Shown: piece after piece, positions 42,012 through 50,788 of the stretch
Layout of the letters: every line of letters begins with the position of its first letter
Numbering within the stretch: the stretch's first letter is position 1
Source: JBOHDX01 sp050700835
GTDB taxonomy: Bacteria; Actinomycetota; Actinomycetes; Propionibacteriales; Nocardioidaceae
Assembly: GCA_050700835.1 (NCBI GenBank)
Contig: JBOHDX010000004.1
Location: forward strand, 1 to 64,000
DNA: 64,000 nucleotides
Reading direction: 5' to 3'
Translations under genes and position numbers: made by a program
The notes under the pieces: generated by a model
The model's input: only the letters and a program-made list of their open reading frames with translations
Told to the model about the DNA's origin: nothing
The model's database searches: none

Positions 42012-42506
42012 TCAGAACCGCCGGGTCGCTGCCACCCACGACGACGTCCACGGACTGGCCCGATGGACGTGACGGCCCGGGTAAGGCGAGTGCAGCAGCA
42101 CCCGGCGACCCCGGTGCCAACCGAGGAAGACAGCTACGTGATAGATGCCGCTGCTGTCGTAGAAGAACATCAGGTCGCCCCGGTGCATCCTTGCCTTCGG
42201 GATGCGGCGCATCGATCGATACTGCGCCGCGGCTGTACGCGGAAGATGAAGTCCCGCGCGGTCGAAGGCGAACATGGTCAGACCGGAGCAGTCGAACGCG
42301 TTCGGACCCGACGCACCGTAGCGGTACGGGTCGCCGACCTTGTGGACCGCGATGTTGACCGCACGGAGGATGTGGTGGTTGCGGTGGTGCTTGCGCGCCA
42401 TCGTCACCGCGCTCGCAGGTTGCACCGTCGACATGACGACGAGCAAGGACACGCAGGCCAGGACGGGCAGCAGGACAAGCCGCTGCCAACGGGGTTTCGC
42501 AGACAT
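42012..42506 (-). CDS. NlpC/P60 cell-wall hydrolase
   Basis: The 164-aa protein has an N-terminal signal/anchor (LVLLPVLACVSLLVVMSTVQ), then a compact NlpC/P60 domain with catalytic Cys in AFDCSGLTMFAFD and His in SGIYHVAVFLGW. It cleaves peptidoglycan stem peptides outside the membrane. The start ATG at 42506 has GGAAGGA upstream and lies just below a predicted c-di-AMP riboswitch, as in other actinobacterial NlpC/P60 genes. Confidence 0.92.
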   Translation of the reverse strand: MSAKPRWQRLVLLPVLACVSLLVVMSTVQPASAVTMARKHHRNHHILRAVNIAVHKVGDPYRYGASGPNAFDCSGLTMFAFDRAGLHLPRTAAAQYRSMRRIPKARMHRGDLMFFYDSSGIYHVAVFLGWHRGRRVLLHSPYPGRHVHRASPWTSSWVAATRRF

Positions 42507-42517
42507 GGGTGGGTTCC

Positions 42518-42697
42518 TTCCCACGCCTACGAGGTGAGCTGTCGGGTTGGGGCGAAGAAGGTGCCCTGCCGCCGGTTGGCGACTACACCCCGAGCGCGGC
42601 GGACCGCGCGGTGGACACGTCCGGCTGGCCCAGACAGGCGAGTCGGGCAAGGACGAACGCGTCGCGGGTGGTTCCCCCGCTCCTGCCAGAAATGGTC
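42518..42697 (-). promoter_or_regulatory. Predicted c-di-AMP (ydaO/yuaA) riboswitch
   Basis: The leader of the NlpC/P60 gene contains the conserved blocks of this riboswitch class in order: CTGGCAGGAGCGGGGGAACC (about 42695 to 42670) near the 5' end, then GCCCCAACCCGACAGCTCAC followed by CTCGTAGGCG near the 3' end, 10-40 nt before the start codon. High c-di-AMP normally turns such genes off. Boundaries are approximate. Confidence 0.85.
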
Positions 42698-42991
42698 GGG
42701 TCAACGGACTGTCGCGCGGAGGGGTGGCAGGACTCGGCGTCTCCCGCGCGCGACTCTTCAGTTGTCAGGTGCTGTCAGGTGTGGCGCGTCACGAGCCCTT
42801 GCACGCAAGCGAAGTCAGGAACTTCTCAGTGCGGCGCGGGCCTCGGGGAGACTATGCAAAAGTTGAAGTCGATTCCAATCGAACGTCGTGGAAGTGAGAG
42901 TCGTCACCTCTGCGAGTTGTTCGACGTGTGGCCGCCCCGGATGTGCATGCGAGCCATGACCCTCCACCGAGAAACGCGGTCCCGTCGGTGG
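42698..42991. other. Noncoding stretch upstream of the riboswitch
   Basis: About 290 bp with no convincing frame on either strand; locally less G/C-rich (around 42840-42900). It should hold the promoter for the riboswitch transcript. A direct repeat TGTCAGGTG occurs at about 42763 and 42773. The end of the acyl-CoA dehydrogenase gene bounds it. Confidence 0.5.
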
Positions 42992-44161
42992 TCAGCCCCA
43001 GATGCCGCGGATAGAGGCGCGGCCGTGCAGCAGGTTGCGGGCGATCGTTCGCCGCTGGATCTCGTCGGTGCCTTCGTAGATCCGGAGCAGTCGTAGCTCG
43101 CGGTACCAGCGTTCGATCGGCAGCTCACGGGTATAGCCCATGCCGCCGTGCACCTGCAGCATCCGGTCGACGATCTCGTTCGCCTTCACCCCGCCGTACA
43201 GCTTGGCGATCGACTGTGCGTGCCTGGAGTCCATGCCCTGGTCGACCTGCCAGGCGGCACTCATCACCAGCCACCGGAGCGCGTCGAGCTCGACCGCGGA
43301 GTCAGCGATCATCCACTGGATCGCCTGCCGGTGCGCGATCGGCTCACCGAACGTGACCCGGGTACGGGAGTGCTCCATCGCCATGTCGATCAGGCGCTCG
43401 CAGGCACCGGCTGCCCTTGCCGGCAAGAGGTATCGGCCTTGACCGATCCATCGCATCGCGAGCGCGAAACCCTGTCCTACGTCACCGAGCACCTGCGACG
43501 GCGGGACCTTCACGTCGTCGAAGACCAGTGACGCCGGGCCCCACTCCCCCATCGTGTCGATCATCGACGAGGTCCATCCGCGGTCACGATCGACGAGGAA
43601 GCACGTCACACCGCCGTCTGCGCCCTTGTCCTTGTCAGTGACCGCGAACACCATGGCGAAGTCGGCGTCGTTGCCCCCGGTGATGAACGTCTTCTCACCG
43701 TTGATCACCCAGTCGTCCCCGTCCGGCCGCGCCGACGTGCGAATCGCGCGCGCGTCGGAGCCGGCTCCGGGCTCGGTGATCGCGAAACAGCTCTTGCGGG
43801 TGCCCTCGATGGTCGGCCGGAGGTACGTCGCCTGCTGCTCCTCGTTGGCGTCGAACAGGATGTTGTCGGCCTGGCCCCCGAACGCGAACGGGACGAACGA
43901 CTTGCCGAGCTCGGTCTCGATGAGGGCGGCAAGGACTGCCGACAGCCCCATCCCGCCGTACTCCTTCGGGGTGAGCACGCCCCAGAAGCCGGCGGCTTTC
44001 GCCTTGTCCTGAAGGGACTTCAACTTGTCGAGCGGCAGGCCGCGCTCACCGGCACGCTCGCGCCGGAGCACGCCCGGCTCGAGCGGCTTGATCTCGCGCT
44101 CCACGAACGTGCGTACCCAGTCGCGCACATCCCGCTCGTCCTCGGTCAGTGACAGATCCAT
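42992..44161 (-). CDS. Acyl-CoA dehydrogenase
   Basis: The 389-aa FAD enzyme introduces the alpha-beta double bond in an acyl-CoA. The family signatures FAITEPGAGSDARAIRTSA and QVHGGMGYTRELPIERWYRE are present, and the C-terminal RLLRIYEGTDEIQRRTIARN holds the glutamate region of the active site. It lies 18 bp downstream of a fabG-like gene on the same strand, suggesting joint fatty-acid or related acyl catabolism. Confidence 0.93.
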   Translation of the reverse strand: MDLSLTEDERDVRDWVRTFVEREIKPLEPGVLRRERAGERGLPLDKLKSLQDKAKAAGFWGVLTPKEYGGMGLSAVLAALIETELGKSFVPFAFGGQADNILFDANEEQQATYLRPTIEGTRKSCFAITEPGAGSDARAIRTSARPDGDDWVINGEKTFITGGNDADFAMVFAVTDKDKGADGGVTCFLVDRDRGWTSSMIDTMGEWGPASLVFDDVKVPPSQVLGDVGQGFALAMRWIGQGRYLLPARAAGACERLIDMAMEHSRTRVTFGEPIAHRQAIQWMIADSAVELDALRWLVMSAAWQVDQGMDSRHAQSIAKLYGGVKANEIVDRMLQVHGGMGYTRELPIERWYRELRLLRIYEGTDEIQRRTIARNLLHGRASIRGIWG

Positions 44162-44179
44162 GGCACCGACCCTAAGGCC

Positions 44180-44935
44180 CTACAGCTTGCGGCCGCCGTC
44201 GACATAGAGGGTCTGCCCCGTGATGAACGAGGCCTCGTCGCTGGCCAGGAAGGTGATCGCAGTCGCGATGTCCTCGGGCTGACCGACCCGCCTGACAGGG
44301 GTCGCCTCGGCGGCGGCAGAACGGAACTGCTCCGGCTCGACCCCGACGCGCCGAGCGGTCTCGTCAGTCATGTCGGTCACGATGAAGCCGGGCGCCACGG
44401 CGTTGACGTTGATGCCATAGGGGCCGAGCTCGATGGCCAGCGTGCGGGTGAAGCCCTGCAGGCCCATCTTGGCCGCGGAGTAGTTCGCCTGGCCACGGTT
44501 GCCGAGGGCGGAGACGCTCGAGAGGTTGACGATCTTGCCGTACTTCTGCGCCACGAAGACCTTCTGTGCGGCCTGGCTCATCAGGAACGACCCTCGCAGG
44601 TGGACGTTCATCACCATGTCCCAGTCGGCCTCGGACATCTTGAACAGCAGGTTGTCGCGGGTGATGCCTGCGTTGTTCACCAGCACGTGCAGACCGCCGA
44701 GCTCGGCCACCACCCGCTCGACGGCCGCGGACGCCGACGTCCCGTCCGACACATCGCAGCCGATGCCCACGGCCTTAGCGGCACCGAGACCCCCTGCCGT
44801 GGCGGCTGCGGCGGACTCGTCGAGGTCGAGAACCGCCACCGCTGCCCCCTCCTCGGCGAACCTCCTGGCGGTCGCGGCGCCGATCCCTCGAGCCGAGCCG
44901 GTTACGAGCACGACACGATCGGCGAATCGCTGCAT
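44180..44935 (-). CDS. fabG: 3-Oxoacyl-ACP reductase-like SDR
   Basis: The 251-aa short-chain dehydrogenase has the NAD(P) motif TGSARGIG (residues 12-19), NNAG, the catalytic S140/Y152/K156 in VNLSSVSALGNRGQANYSAA, and the C-terminal GQTLYVDGGRKL typical of FabG. The acyl-CoA dehydrogenase follows directly, so beta-oxidation-type or polyester-related chemistry is as likely as fatty-acid synthesis. Confidence 0.9.
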   Translation of the reverse strand: MQRFADRVVLVTGSARGIGAATARRFAEEGAAVAVLDLDESAAAATAGGLGAAKAVGIGCDVSDGTSASAAVERVVAELGGLHVLVNNAGITRDNLLFKMSEADWDMVMNVHLRGSFLMSQAAQKVFVAQKYGKIVNLSSVSALGNRGQANYSAAKMGLQGFTRTLAIELGPYGINVNAVAPGFIVTDMTDETARRVGVEPEQFRSAAAEATPVRRVGQPEDIATAITFLASDEASFITGQTLYVDGGRKL

Positions 44936-45047
44936 GAGGTCTCCTGAAGGTCGCGTGGACGTGCCCGACGCATTCGTGGCACGCCCGGGCGGGGCGACCC
45001 GACGTTAGCCGATCGCGGGGTACGTGCGGCGGACGGGAGTCACCGGG

Positions 45048-45290
45048 TCAGCCGAGCTGCGGCCACCAGTGCGATGCCGGCTCGGCGCGGCCGTACAACC
45101 AGCCCTGGCCCAGCGTGGCGCCCGCGCGGATGAGGTGCGCGGCCTGCTCCGGGGTCTCGATCCCCTCGGCGATGGTGCGCAGACCCATGGCGTCGGCCAT
45201 GCCGAGAACACCCGAGAGCACGGTGTCGGCGGCACGAGAGCCGGGCTCCAATGCCTCGACGATCGACTGACCGCGAGGTGCGTCATCGAC
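45048..45290 (-). pseudogene. C-terminal fragment of an EAL-domain phosphodiesterase
   Basis: The frame ends with the last third of an EAL domain: LGMADAMGLRTIAEGIETPE, then QAAHLIRAGATLGQGWLYGR. This lacks the EAL motif itself and most metal ligands. Upstream in the same frame the sequence (PPVLPHRPGTVVVVVDDAPR) could belong to the preceding part of the same protein, but nothing complete can be built. It is a remnant of a c-di-GMP phosphodiesterase gene. Confidence 0.7.
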
Positions 45291-45534
45291 CACGACGACG
45301 ACCGTTCCCGGTCTGTGCGGCAACACCGGCGGCTTCTCCCGTTCGTCCGCGCAAGGCGGCCTATGGCGGTCGCATGTCGCCAAGCGAACCGACATCGCGC
45401 GTCGTCCCGATGACCACCGACGCTGCCACCATGCTATCTGGGCAACCCTCGCGTACCGGTCAGTCCGCCACGGACCGGACACTCCACCGCCGGTGCCACA
45501 CGCAGGCTCACCGGCCGCGACGTAGATTCATGTC

Positions 45535-46956
45535 GTGCCTCGCCACCCACCGCGTACCCGACCCACGGATCCACCCGACATCGCCACGGCCGGAGCCCTC
45601 CGCGCCGCCGGACACACCCACCGCACCGTCAAGCAGGAGTTGCGTGACAACCTGTGGTCCGCGCTCCGCGACGGACGGGACGCGTTCCCCGGGATCGTGG
45701 GCTTCGACCACACCGTCCTGCCGCAGCTCGAGCGGGCGCTGCTCGCCGGCCACGACCTCGTGCTGCTCGGCGAGCGCGGCCAGGGCAAGACCCGGCTGAT
45801 GCGCACGCTCACCGGCCTGCTGGACGCATGGACGCCGGTGATCGAGGGCTGCGAGATCAACGACCATCCGCTCGCTCCGGTCTGCACCCGCTGTCGCCGG
45901 CTCGCAGCCGAAGCGGTCGACGACCTGCCGGTGACCTGGCGGCACCGCGAGGAGAGGTACGGCGAGAAGCTGGCCACGCCTGACACCAGCGTGGGCGACC
46001 TGATCGGCGACGTGGACCCGACCAAGGTGGCCGAGGGCCGCCGGCTGGGGGATCCGGAGACGGTGCACTACGGCCTGTTGCCGCGAGCCAACCGCGGCAT
46101 CTTCGCCGTCAACGAGCTCCCCGACCTGGCCGAACGGATCCAGGTCGCACTGTTCAACGTGCTCGAGGAGCGAGACATCCAGGTGCGTGGCTATGCGCTG
46201 CGACTCCCCCTGGACCTCCTGCTGGTGGCGTCGGCGAACCCCGAGGACTACACCAACCGCGGCCGGATCATCACTCCGCTCAAGGACAGGTTCGGCGCCG
46301 AGGTACGCACCCACTACCCGCTGGAGATCGAGGACGAGGTCGCCCTCGTGGTCCAGGAGGCACAGCCGGCCGCGGAAATTCCGCAGCACCTGCTCGAGGT
46401 GATCGCCAGGTTCAGCTACGAGCTCCGCGGTTCGACGGCCATCGACCAACGCTCGGGTGTGTCCGCGCGCTTCGGGGTCGCAGCTGCCGAAGCCGTGGGG
46501 GCCACGGCGCTCCGGCGAGGTGCCTTGGCCGGCGAGGACGCTCCGGTCGCCCGGATCGGCGACCTGCCCCCCGTCGTACCCACCTTGCGGGGCAAGCTCG
46601 AGTTCGAGATGGGCGAGGAGGGCCGCGAGGAGGAGGTCCTGGCGCACCTGCTCCGCGTGGCCGTGGCGTCGACGTATCGCGAGCGGCTGCGGGGTGTCGA
46701 CCTGGCCGGATTCACCGAGCACTTCGCCGGCGGCGACACCGTCGAGACCGGGCCGCTGATGACCGCGGACGCCCTGCTTGCCCAGCTCGGCACCGTGCCT
46801 GGCCTGGCGACGGTGCTCGAGCGCCTCGGCGTCGATGAGGAGACGGTGTCCCCCGGTCAGGTGGCGGCGGCCGTCGAGTTCGTCCTGGAGGGGCTGTACC
46901 TCACCCGGCGGCTGTCCAAGGACGACGTCGGCGACGGCGCGGTCTACGGCGCGTGA
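45535..46956 (+). CDS. AAA+ ATPase, magnesium-chelatase ChlI-like
   Basis: The 473-aa MoxR/ChlI-type ATPase has Walker A GERGQGKT (residues 79-86), a likely zinc site (C106, C117, C120 in CEINDHPLAPVCTRC), a Walker B-like GIFAVNELPDLAERIQVALF and sensor ASANPEDYTN. Chlorophyll synthesis genes are absent, so chelatase activity is unlikely; it probably remodels a protein together with the VWA protein, whose start overlaps its stop (GTGA). The M. tuberculosis pair Rv0958/Rv0959 looks equivalent. Confidence 0.9.
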   Translation: MPRHPPRTRPTDPPDIATAGALRAAGHTHRTVKQELRDNLWSALRDGRDAFPGIVGFDHTVLPQLERALLAGHDLVLLGERGQGKTRLMRTLTGLLDAWTPVIEGCEINDHPLAPVCTRCRRLAAEAVDDLPVTWRHREERYGEKLATPDTSVGDLIGDVDPTKVAEGRRLGDPETVHYGLLPRANRGIFAVNELPDLAERIQVALFNVLEERDIQVRGYALRLPLDLLLVASANPEDYTNRGRIITPLKDRFGAEVRTHYPLEIEDEVALVVQEAQPAAEIPQHLLEVIARFSYELRGSTAIDQRSGVSARFGVAAAEAVGATALRRGALAGEDAPVARIGDLPPVVPTLRGKLEFEMGEEGREEEVLAHLLRVAVASTYRERLRGVDLAGFTEHFAGGDTVETGPLMTADALLAQLGTVPGLATVLERLGVDEETVSPGQVAAAVEFVLEGLYLTRRLSKDDVGDGAVYGA

Positions 46957-48953
46957 GCCGCTCGGAGCGCAGTCACCGGGGTCGCGACGACCGGTTCCGG
47001 TACGGGCTCTGGCGTGGCGGCGACGACCCGCTGGCCGCCCCGTTCGACGTACGCTCCGCCCTGGACGACCTGGGCAGGGACGTGCTCGAGGGCCAGAGCG
47101 TCGCCGAGGCCATGCGGGCGATGATGCGCCGCGGCGCGGACGGTCGCAGAGGGCTCGACGACCTCCGCCGCGAGGTCCAGCGACGACGGCGACGGCTCGA
47201 GCGCAGCGGCAACCTCGCCGGCACCATCGACCGCGTCAGGGCAGCCCTCGACCAGGTGCTTGCGGCCGAGCGGGAGACGCTCGCGGGTGAGCCGGACGAC
47301 GTCGCCCGGCTCGCCGAGATGACGCTCGACGACCTCCCGCCGGACACCGCCGGAGCCGTACGCGAGCTCGCGTCGTACGAGTTCCACTCAGACGAGGCGC
47401 GCGCCGGTTTCGAGCAGATCCAGCAGATGCTGCGACGCGAGGTCCTTGTCGCGCAGTTCGCCGGCATGCGCGCGACGCTCTCGGGCAACGACCCCGAGGC
47501 GATGGAACGCATCCGCGCGATGCTCGCCGACCTCAACTCGCTCCTGGCCGCGCATGCGCGCGGAGAGGACACACCGCAGCAGTTCGACGAGTTCATGGAC
47601 AGGCATGGCGAGTTCTTCCCGGAGAACCCGGGCGACGTGGACGACCTGATCGACCTGCTGGCCCGTCGGCAGGACGCAGCCGAGCGAATGATGCGGTCGT
47701 TGACGTCGGCCCAGCGAGCCGAGCTCGACGCCTTGATGAGCGAGGCCCTCGGTGACGTCGACCTCGAGAGCCAGTTGGCGCAGCTGCACGACAACCTGTC
47801 GGCGCTGCGTCCCGGGCTCGGCCGCGGGCGCCCCGCCGACATCGACGGCGCCGAGCCGCTCGGCTACTCCGACGCGGTCGGCGCCGTGGCCGACTTGGCC
47901 GACCTCGAGGCACTGTCCACCCAGCTCGGCCAGGACTATCCCGGCGCCAACCTCGACGACGTGGACGTCGAGGCCTTGGAGCGGCACGTGTCGCCTGCGA
48001 CGGTCGAGGACCTGCAGGCCCTGCGCGAGCTCGAGGCGCAGCTGGAGCGGCAGGGCTACCTGCGCCGCGGGGTCGACGGGCTCGCTCTGACCCCGAAGGC
48101 GCTGCGTCGCCTCGGCGAGACGGCCTTGCGGCGGATCTTCACCGAGCTCGACGCGCATGCGCAGGCCGACCATGACGACCAGCGCACCGGCGCCGCCGAC
48201 GAGCGGACCGGAGCCTTCCTCACCTGGCACTTCGGCGACGAGCGGCCCATCGACGCGGTGCACACCGTGCACAACGCGGTGCTCCGCTCGGCGGGCGAGG
48301 GACTCGACACGTCCGATGGGGTACGCCTGGCCGTCGACGACTTCGAGGTGGCCGAGACCGAGCGGCGTACGGGTGCGGCGGTGGCGTTGTGCGTCGACCT
48401 GTCCTTCTCGATGATCCAGGAGGACCGCTGGGGACCGATGAAGCAGACGGCGCTGGCGCTGAGTCACCTGATCGCGACCCGCTTCCGGCAGGATGCGCTG
48501 CAGATCATCGGCTTCGACCGTCTCGCAAGGCGCCTGTCGGCCCTGGAGCTCGCGGAGGTGGAGCCGGAGTGGGTGCAGGGGACCAACCTGCAGCACGCCT
48601 TGATGATCGCCGAGCGGCACGTGCGTCGGCACCCGGACGAGGAGCCGGTCGTCCTCGTCGTGACCGACGGCGAGCCCACGGCGCACTTGGAGCCGGACGG
48701 ATCACCGACGTTCTCCTGGCCCACGACACCCGCGACGCTTCGGGCGACGGTCGGGCAGGTCGACACGCTCACCCGCTACGGAGCGACACTCAACTTCTTC
48801 ATGCTCGGCGACGACCCCGGTCTCGCCCGGTTCGTCGACGCCGTGGCGCGGCGCAACGGTGGGCGCGTGTTCACCCCCGAGCTGGGCCGGCTCGGAGAGT
48901 ACGTCGTCGCCGACTACCTGCGTGTGCGGCGTGGTCGCCGGCGTACCGCCTGA
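46953..48953 (+). CDS. VWA-domain protein, partner of the AAA+ ATPase
   Basis: The 666-aa protein has a long, charged, helical N-terminal two thirds (acidic and arginine-rich, e.g. RRRRLERSGNLAG) and a C-terminal von Willebrand A domain. The MIDAS motif is intact: D482-x-S-x-S in CVDLSFSMI and the later VVTDGEPTAHL. Such VWA proteins act with MoxR/ChlI ATPases to insert metals or remodel complexes. The target is unknown and no substrate gene lies next door. Confidence 0.9.
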   Translation: MSRSERSHRGRDDRFRYGLWRGGDDPLAAPFDVRSALDDLGRDVLEGQSVAEAMRAMMRRGADGRRGLDDLRREVQRRRRRLERSGNLAGTIDRVRAALDQVLAAERETLAGEPDDVARLAEMTLDDLPPDTAGAVRELASYEFHSDEARAGFEQIQQMLRREVLVAQFAGMRATLSGNDPEAMERIRAMLADLNSLLAAHARGEDTPQQFDEFMDRHGEFFPENPGDVDDLIDLLARRQDAAERMMRSLTSAQRAELDALMSEALGDVDLESQLAQLHDNLSALRPGLGRGRPADIDGAEPLGYSDAVGAVADLADLEALSTQLGQDYPGANLDDVDVEALERHVSPATVEDLQALRELEAQLERQGYLRRGVDGLALTPKALRRLGETALRRIFTELDAHAQADHDDQRTGAADERTGAFLTWHFGDERPIDAVHTVHNAVLRSAGEGLDTSDGVRLAVDDFEVAETERRTGAAVALCVDLSFSMIQEDRWGPMKQTALALSHLIATRFRQDALQIIGFDRLARRLSALELAEVEPEWVQGTNLQHALMIAERHVRRHPDEEPVVLVVTDGEPTAHLEPDGSPTFSWPTTPATLRATVGQVDTLTRYGATLNFFMLGDDPGLARFVDAVARRNGGRVFTPELGRLGEYVVADYLRVRRGRRRTA

Positions 48954-48994
48954 CCGGGACCGGCCCGGCGCAGGCACGTGGAAGGGTGTTTAGC

Positions 48995-50095
48995 ATGGCA
49001 GCAGACGACACGGCACTGGCCGAGCGACGGAGGGCCGCCCGCAACGGCGTCCGCCGTGGCTTGTCCGGTCACGCGCTCCAGACACCCCGAGAGGTCCTTG
49101 CGCGACTGGCCGCCGCCGATCCAGGTGAGTCCCTCGACCGGTACGGCCAGGACGGCGTCGTCGGCGACCTTGAGGCCGAGGTGGCAGAGCTGCTCGGCAA
49201 GCCGGCCGCCGTGTTCATGCCCAGCGGCATCATGGCGCAGCAGTGCGCGCTGCGAGTCTGGTCCGACCGCGTCGGCTCCCCACGGATCGCGCTGCACGGC
49301 CTGAGCCACCTGATCGTGCACGAGCTCGACGCGCTGCCGTCGCTGCATCACCTGCAGCCGGAGCATCTGACGGACGAGCCGCGCCAGCCCACGCCTCGCG
49401 ACCTGGCTGCCCTGCCCGGTCGGCTCGGGGCTGCGACGCTCGAGCTGCCGCTCCGGGACGCCGCTTACCGGCTGCCCACGTGGGACGAGCTCGTGGCGTT
49501 CGCTGAGGCATGCAGGACCCGCGGCGTACCCCTGCACCTGGACGGGGCCCGACTGTGGGAGAGCCAGCCGTACCTCGCGCACAGCCACGCCGAGATCGCC
49601 GCCCTCGCGGACAGTGTGTACGTCTCGTTCTACAAGGGGCTCGCAGGCATCGCGGGCGCGGCGCTGGCCGGTCCCGAGGACATGATCGCCGAGGCGCGCC
49701 GCTGGCAGCGTCGGCACGGTGGGAACCTGTTCTCGTTGCTGCCCTATGCGGTGCTCGCCCGCGAGGGTTTGCACACCCACCTGCCGCGGATGGGTGAGTA
49801 TCACGACGCTGCCGCCGGGTTGGCCACGCAGTTGAGTGCCGCCGGCATGCGAGTGGTCCCGGATCCCCCGCACACCAACGCGTTCTGCGTGTACGTCGAG
49901 GGTGACGAGGCCGCGGTCAACGAGCGACTGTTGCAGCACGCCGAACAGGAGCGCGAAGCGGTGATGTCTTACCTGTCTGCGGCGGTCACGCCCGGGTGGC
50001 TGTGGGCTGAGTTCTCCGTCGGTGCGGCCACCATCGAGGCCGGGATCGACACGGTGGCCAAAACGATGGCAAGGCTGCTGCTCGCTGACGAGTGA
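48995..50095 (+). CDS. Threonine-aldolase-type PLP enzyme
   Basis: The 366-aa fold-type I enzyme of the beta-eliminating lyase (threonine aldolase) family has LLGKPAAVFMPSGIMAQQCA, HLDGARLWESQPYL and the PLP-lysine segment YVSFYKGLAGIAGA. The likely reaction is cleavage of allo-threonine or a related beta-hydroxy amino acid to glycine and an aldehyde. The ATG at 48995 starts 41 bp after the VWA gene; whether they share a function is not clear. Confidence 0.9.
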   Translation: MAADDTALAERRRAARNGVRRGLSGHALQTPREVLARLAAADPGESLDRYGQDGVVGDLEAEVAELLGKPAAVFMPSGIMAQQCALRVWSDRVGSPRIALHGLSHLIVHELDALPSLHHLQPEHLTDEPRQPTPRDLAALPGRLGAATLELPLRDAAYRLPTWDELVAFAEACRTRGVPLHLDGARLWESQPYLAHSHAEIAALADSVYVSFYKGLAGIAGAALAGPEDMIAEARRWQRRHGGNLFSLLPYAVLAREGLHTHLPRMGEYHDAAAGLATQLSAAGMRVVPDPPHTNAFCVYVEGDEAAVNERLLQHAEQEREAVMSYLSAAVTPGWLWAEFSVGAATIEAGIDTVAKTMARLLLADE

Positions 50096-50175
50096 CCGGC
50101 TCGCGGCATAACGCCGGATCTTGCTCGCGAGGGGTGTTGGTTGGCGACCCGGTCGCGTGGTGGTGCACTGGTGGC

Positions 50176-50745
50176 ATGCGCGACCGACGGGTCATCGCGG
50201 CGATGCGGCGTCAACCCCGTGCGGCGTTCCTGCCCTCGGACCTGGTGGGACTGGCCGAACAGGACCGGCCGATACCCATCGGCGGCGGACAGACCAACAG
50301 CCAACCGACCACCGTGGCGATGATGCTGAGCTGGCTCCAGGTACGCCAGGGCGACCGGGTGCTCGACGTCGGTGCCGGCTCCGGCTGGACGACCGCCCTC
50401 CTGGCGGAGCTCGTCGGTCCAACGGGTTCGGTCTGCGGGGTCGAGCTGGACCCGCAGCTGGCCGAGTGGGGCTCGGCGAACGTGGCCGCTCGCGGTGTGC
50501 CGTGGGCGGTCGTCCGGCGCTCCGAGCCCGGCCAGTTGGGTTGGCCGGACACACCGCCCTACGACCGCATCCTTGTGTCCGCAGGCACTCACGAAGTGCC
50601 GCATGAGCTGATCGACCAGCTCGCCTCCGGCGGCACCATGGTGATCCCGGTCTCCGGACAGATGTTCGTCGTCCGCAAGCAGACCGACGGCACCGTCGAC
50701 CTGCAGCGCCACGGTTCCTTCCGGTTCGTGCCCCTGGTTCGCTGA
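50176..50745 (+). CDS. pcm: Protein-L-isoaspartate O-methyltransferase-like protein
   Basis: The 189-aa protein starts at ATG 50176 (MRDRRVIAAMRRQPRAAFLP), where family similarity begins, though the frame is open to 50092. It has the Pcm hallmarks IPIGGGQTNSQPTTVAMML, RVLDVGAGSGWTTALLAELV, and ILVSAGTHEVPHELIDQLAS. It methylates isoaspartyl residues to start repair of aged proteins. It is shorter than many homologues (about 210 aa). Confidence 0.88.
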   Translation: MRDRRVIAAMRRQPRAAFLPSDLVGLAEQDRPIPIGGGQTNSQPTTVAMMLSWLQVRQGDRVLDVGAGSGWTTALLAELVGPTGSVCGVELDPQLAEWGSANVAARGVPWAVVRRSEPGQLGWPDTPPYDRILVSAGTHEVPHELIDQLASGGTMVIPVSGQMFVVRKQTDGTVDLQRHGSFRFVPLVR

Positions 50746-50788
50746 GCCTGGGCCATCCCGACTGGGTCAGCCGCGGGTCAGCCGCGGG

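Noticed and set aside
45535..48953. Calling the AAA+/VWA pair a magnesium chelatase for chlorophyll
   Set aside because: No BchH/ChlH subunit or other tetrapyrrole genes are present, and the similarity is only to the general ATPase and VWA folds.
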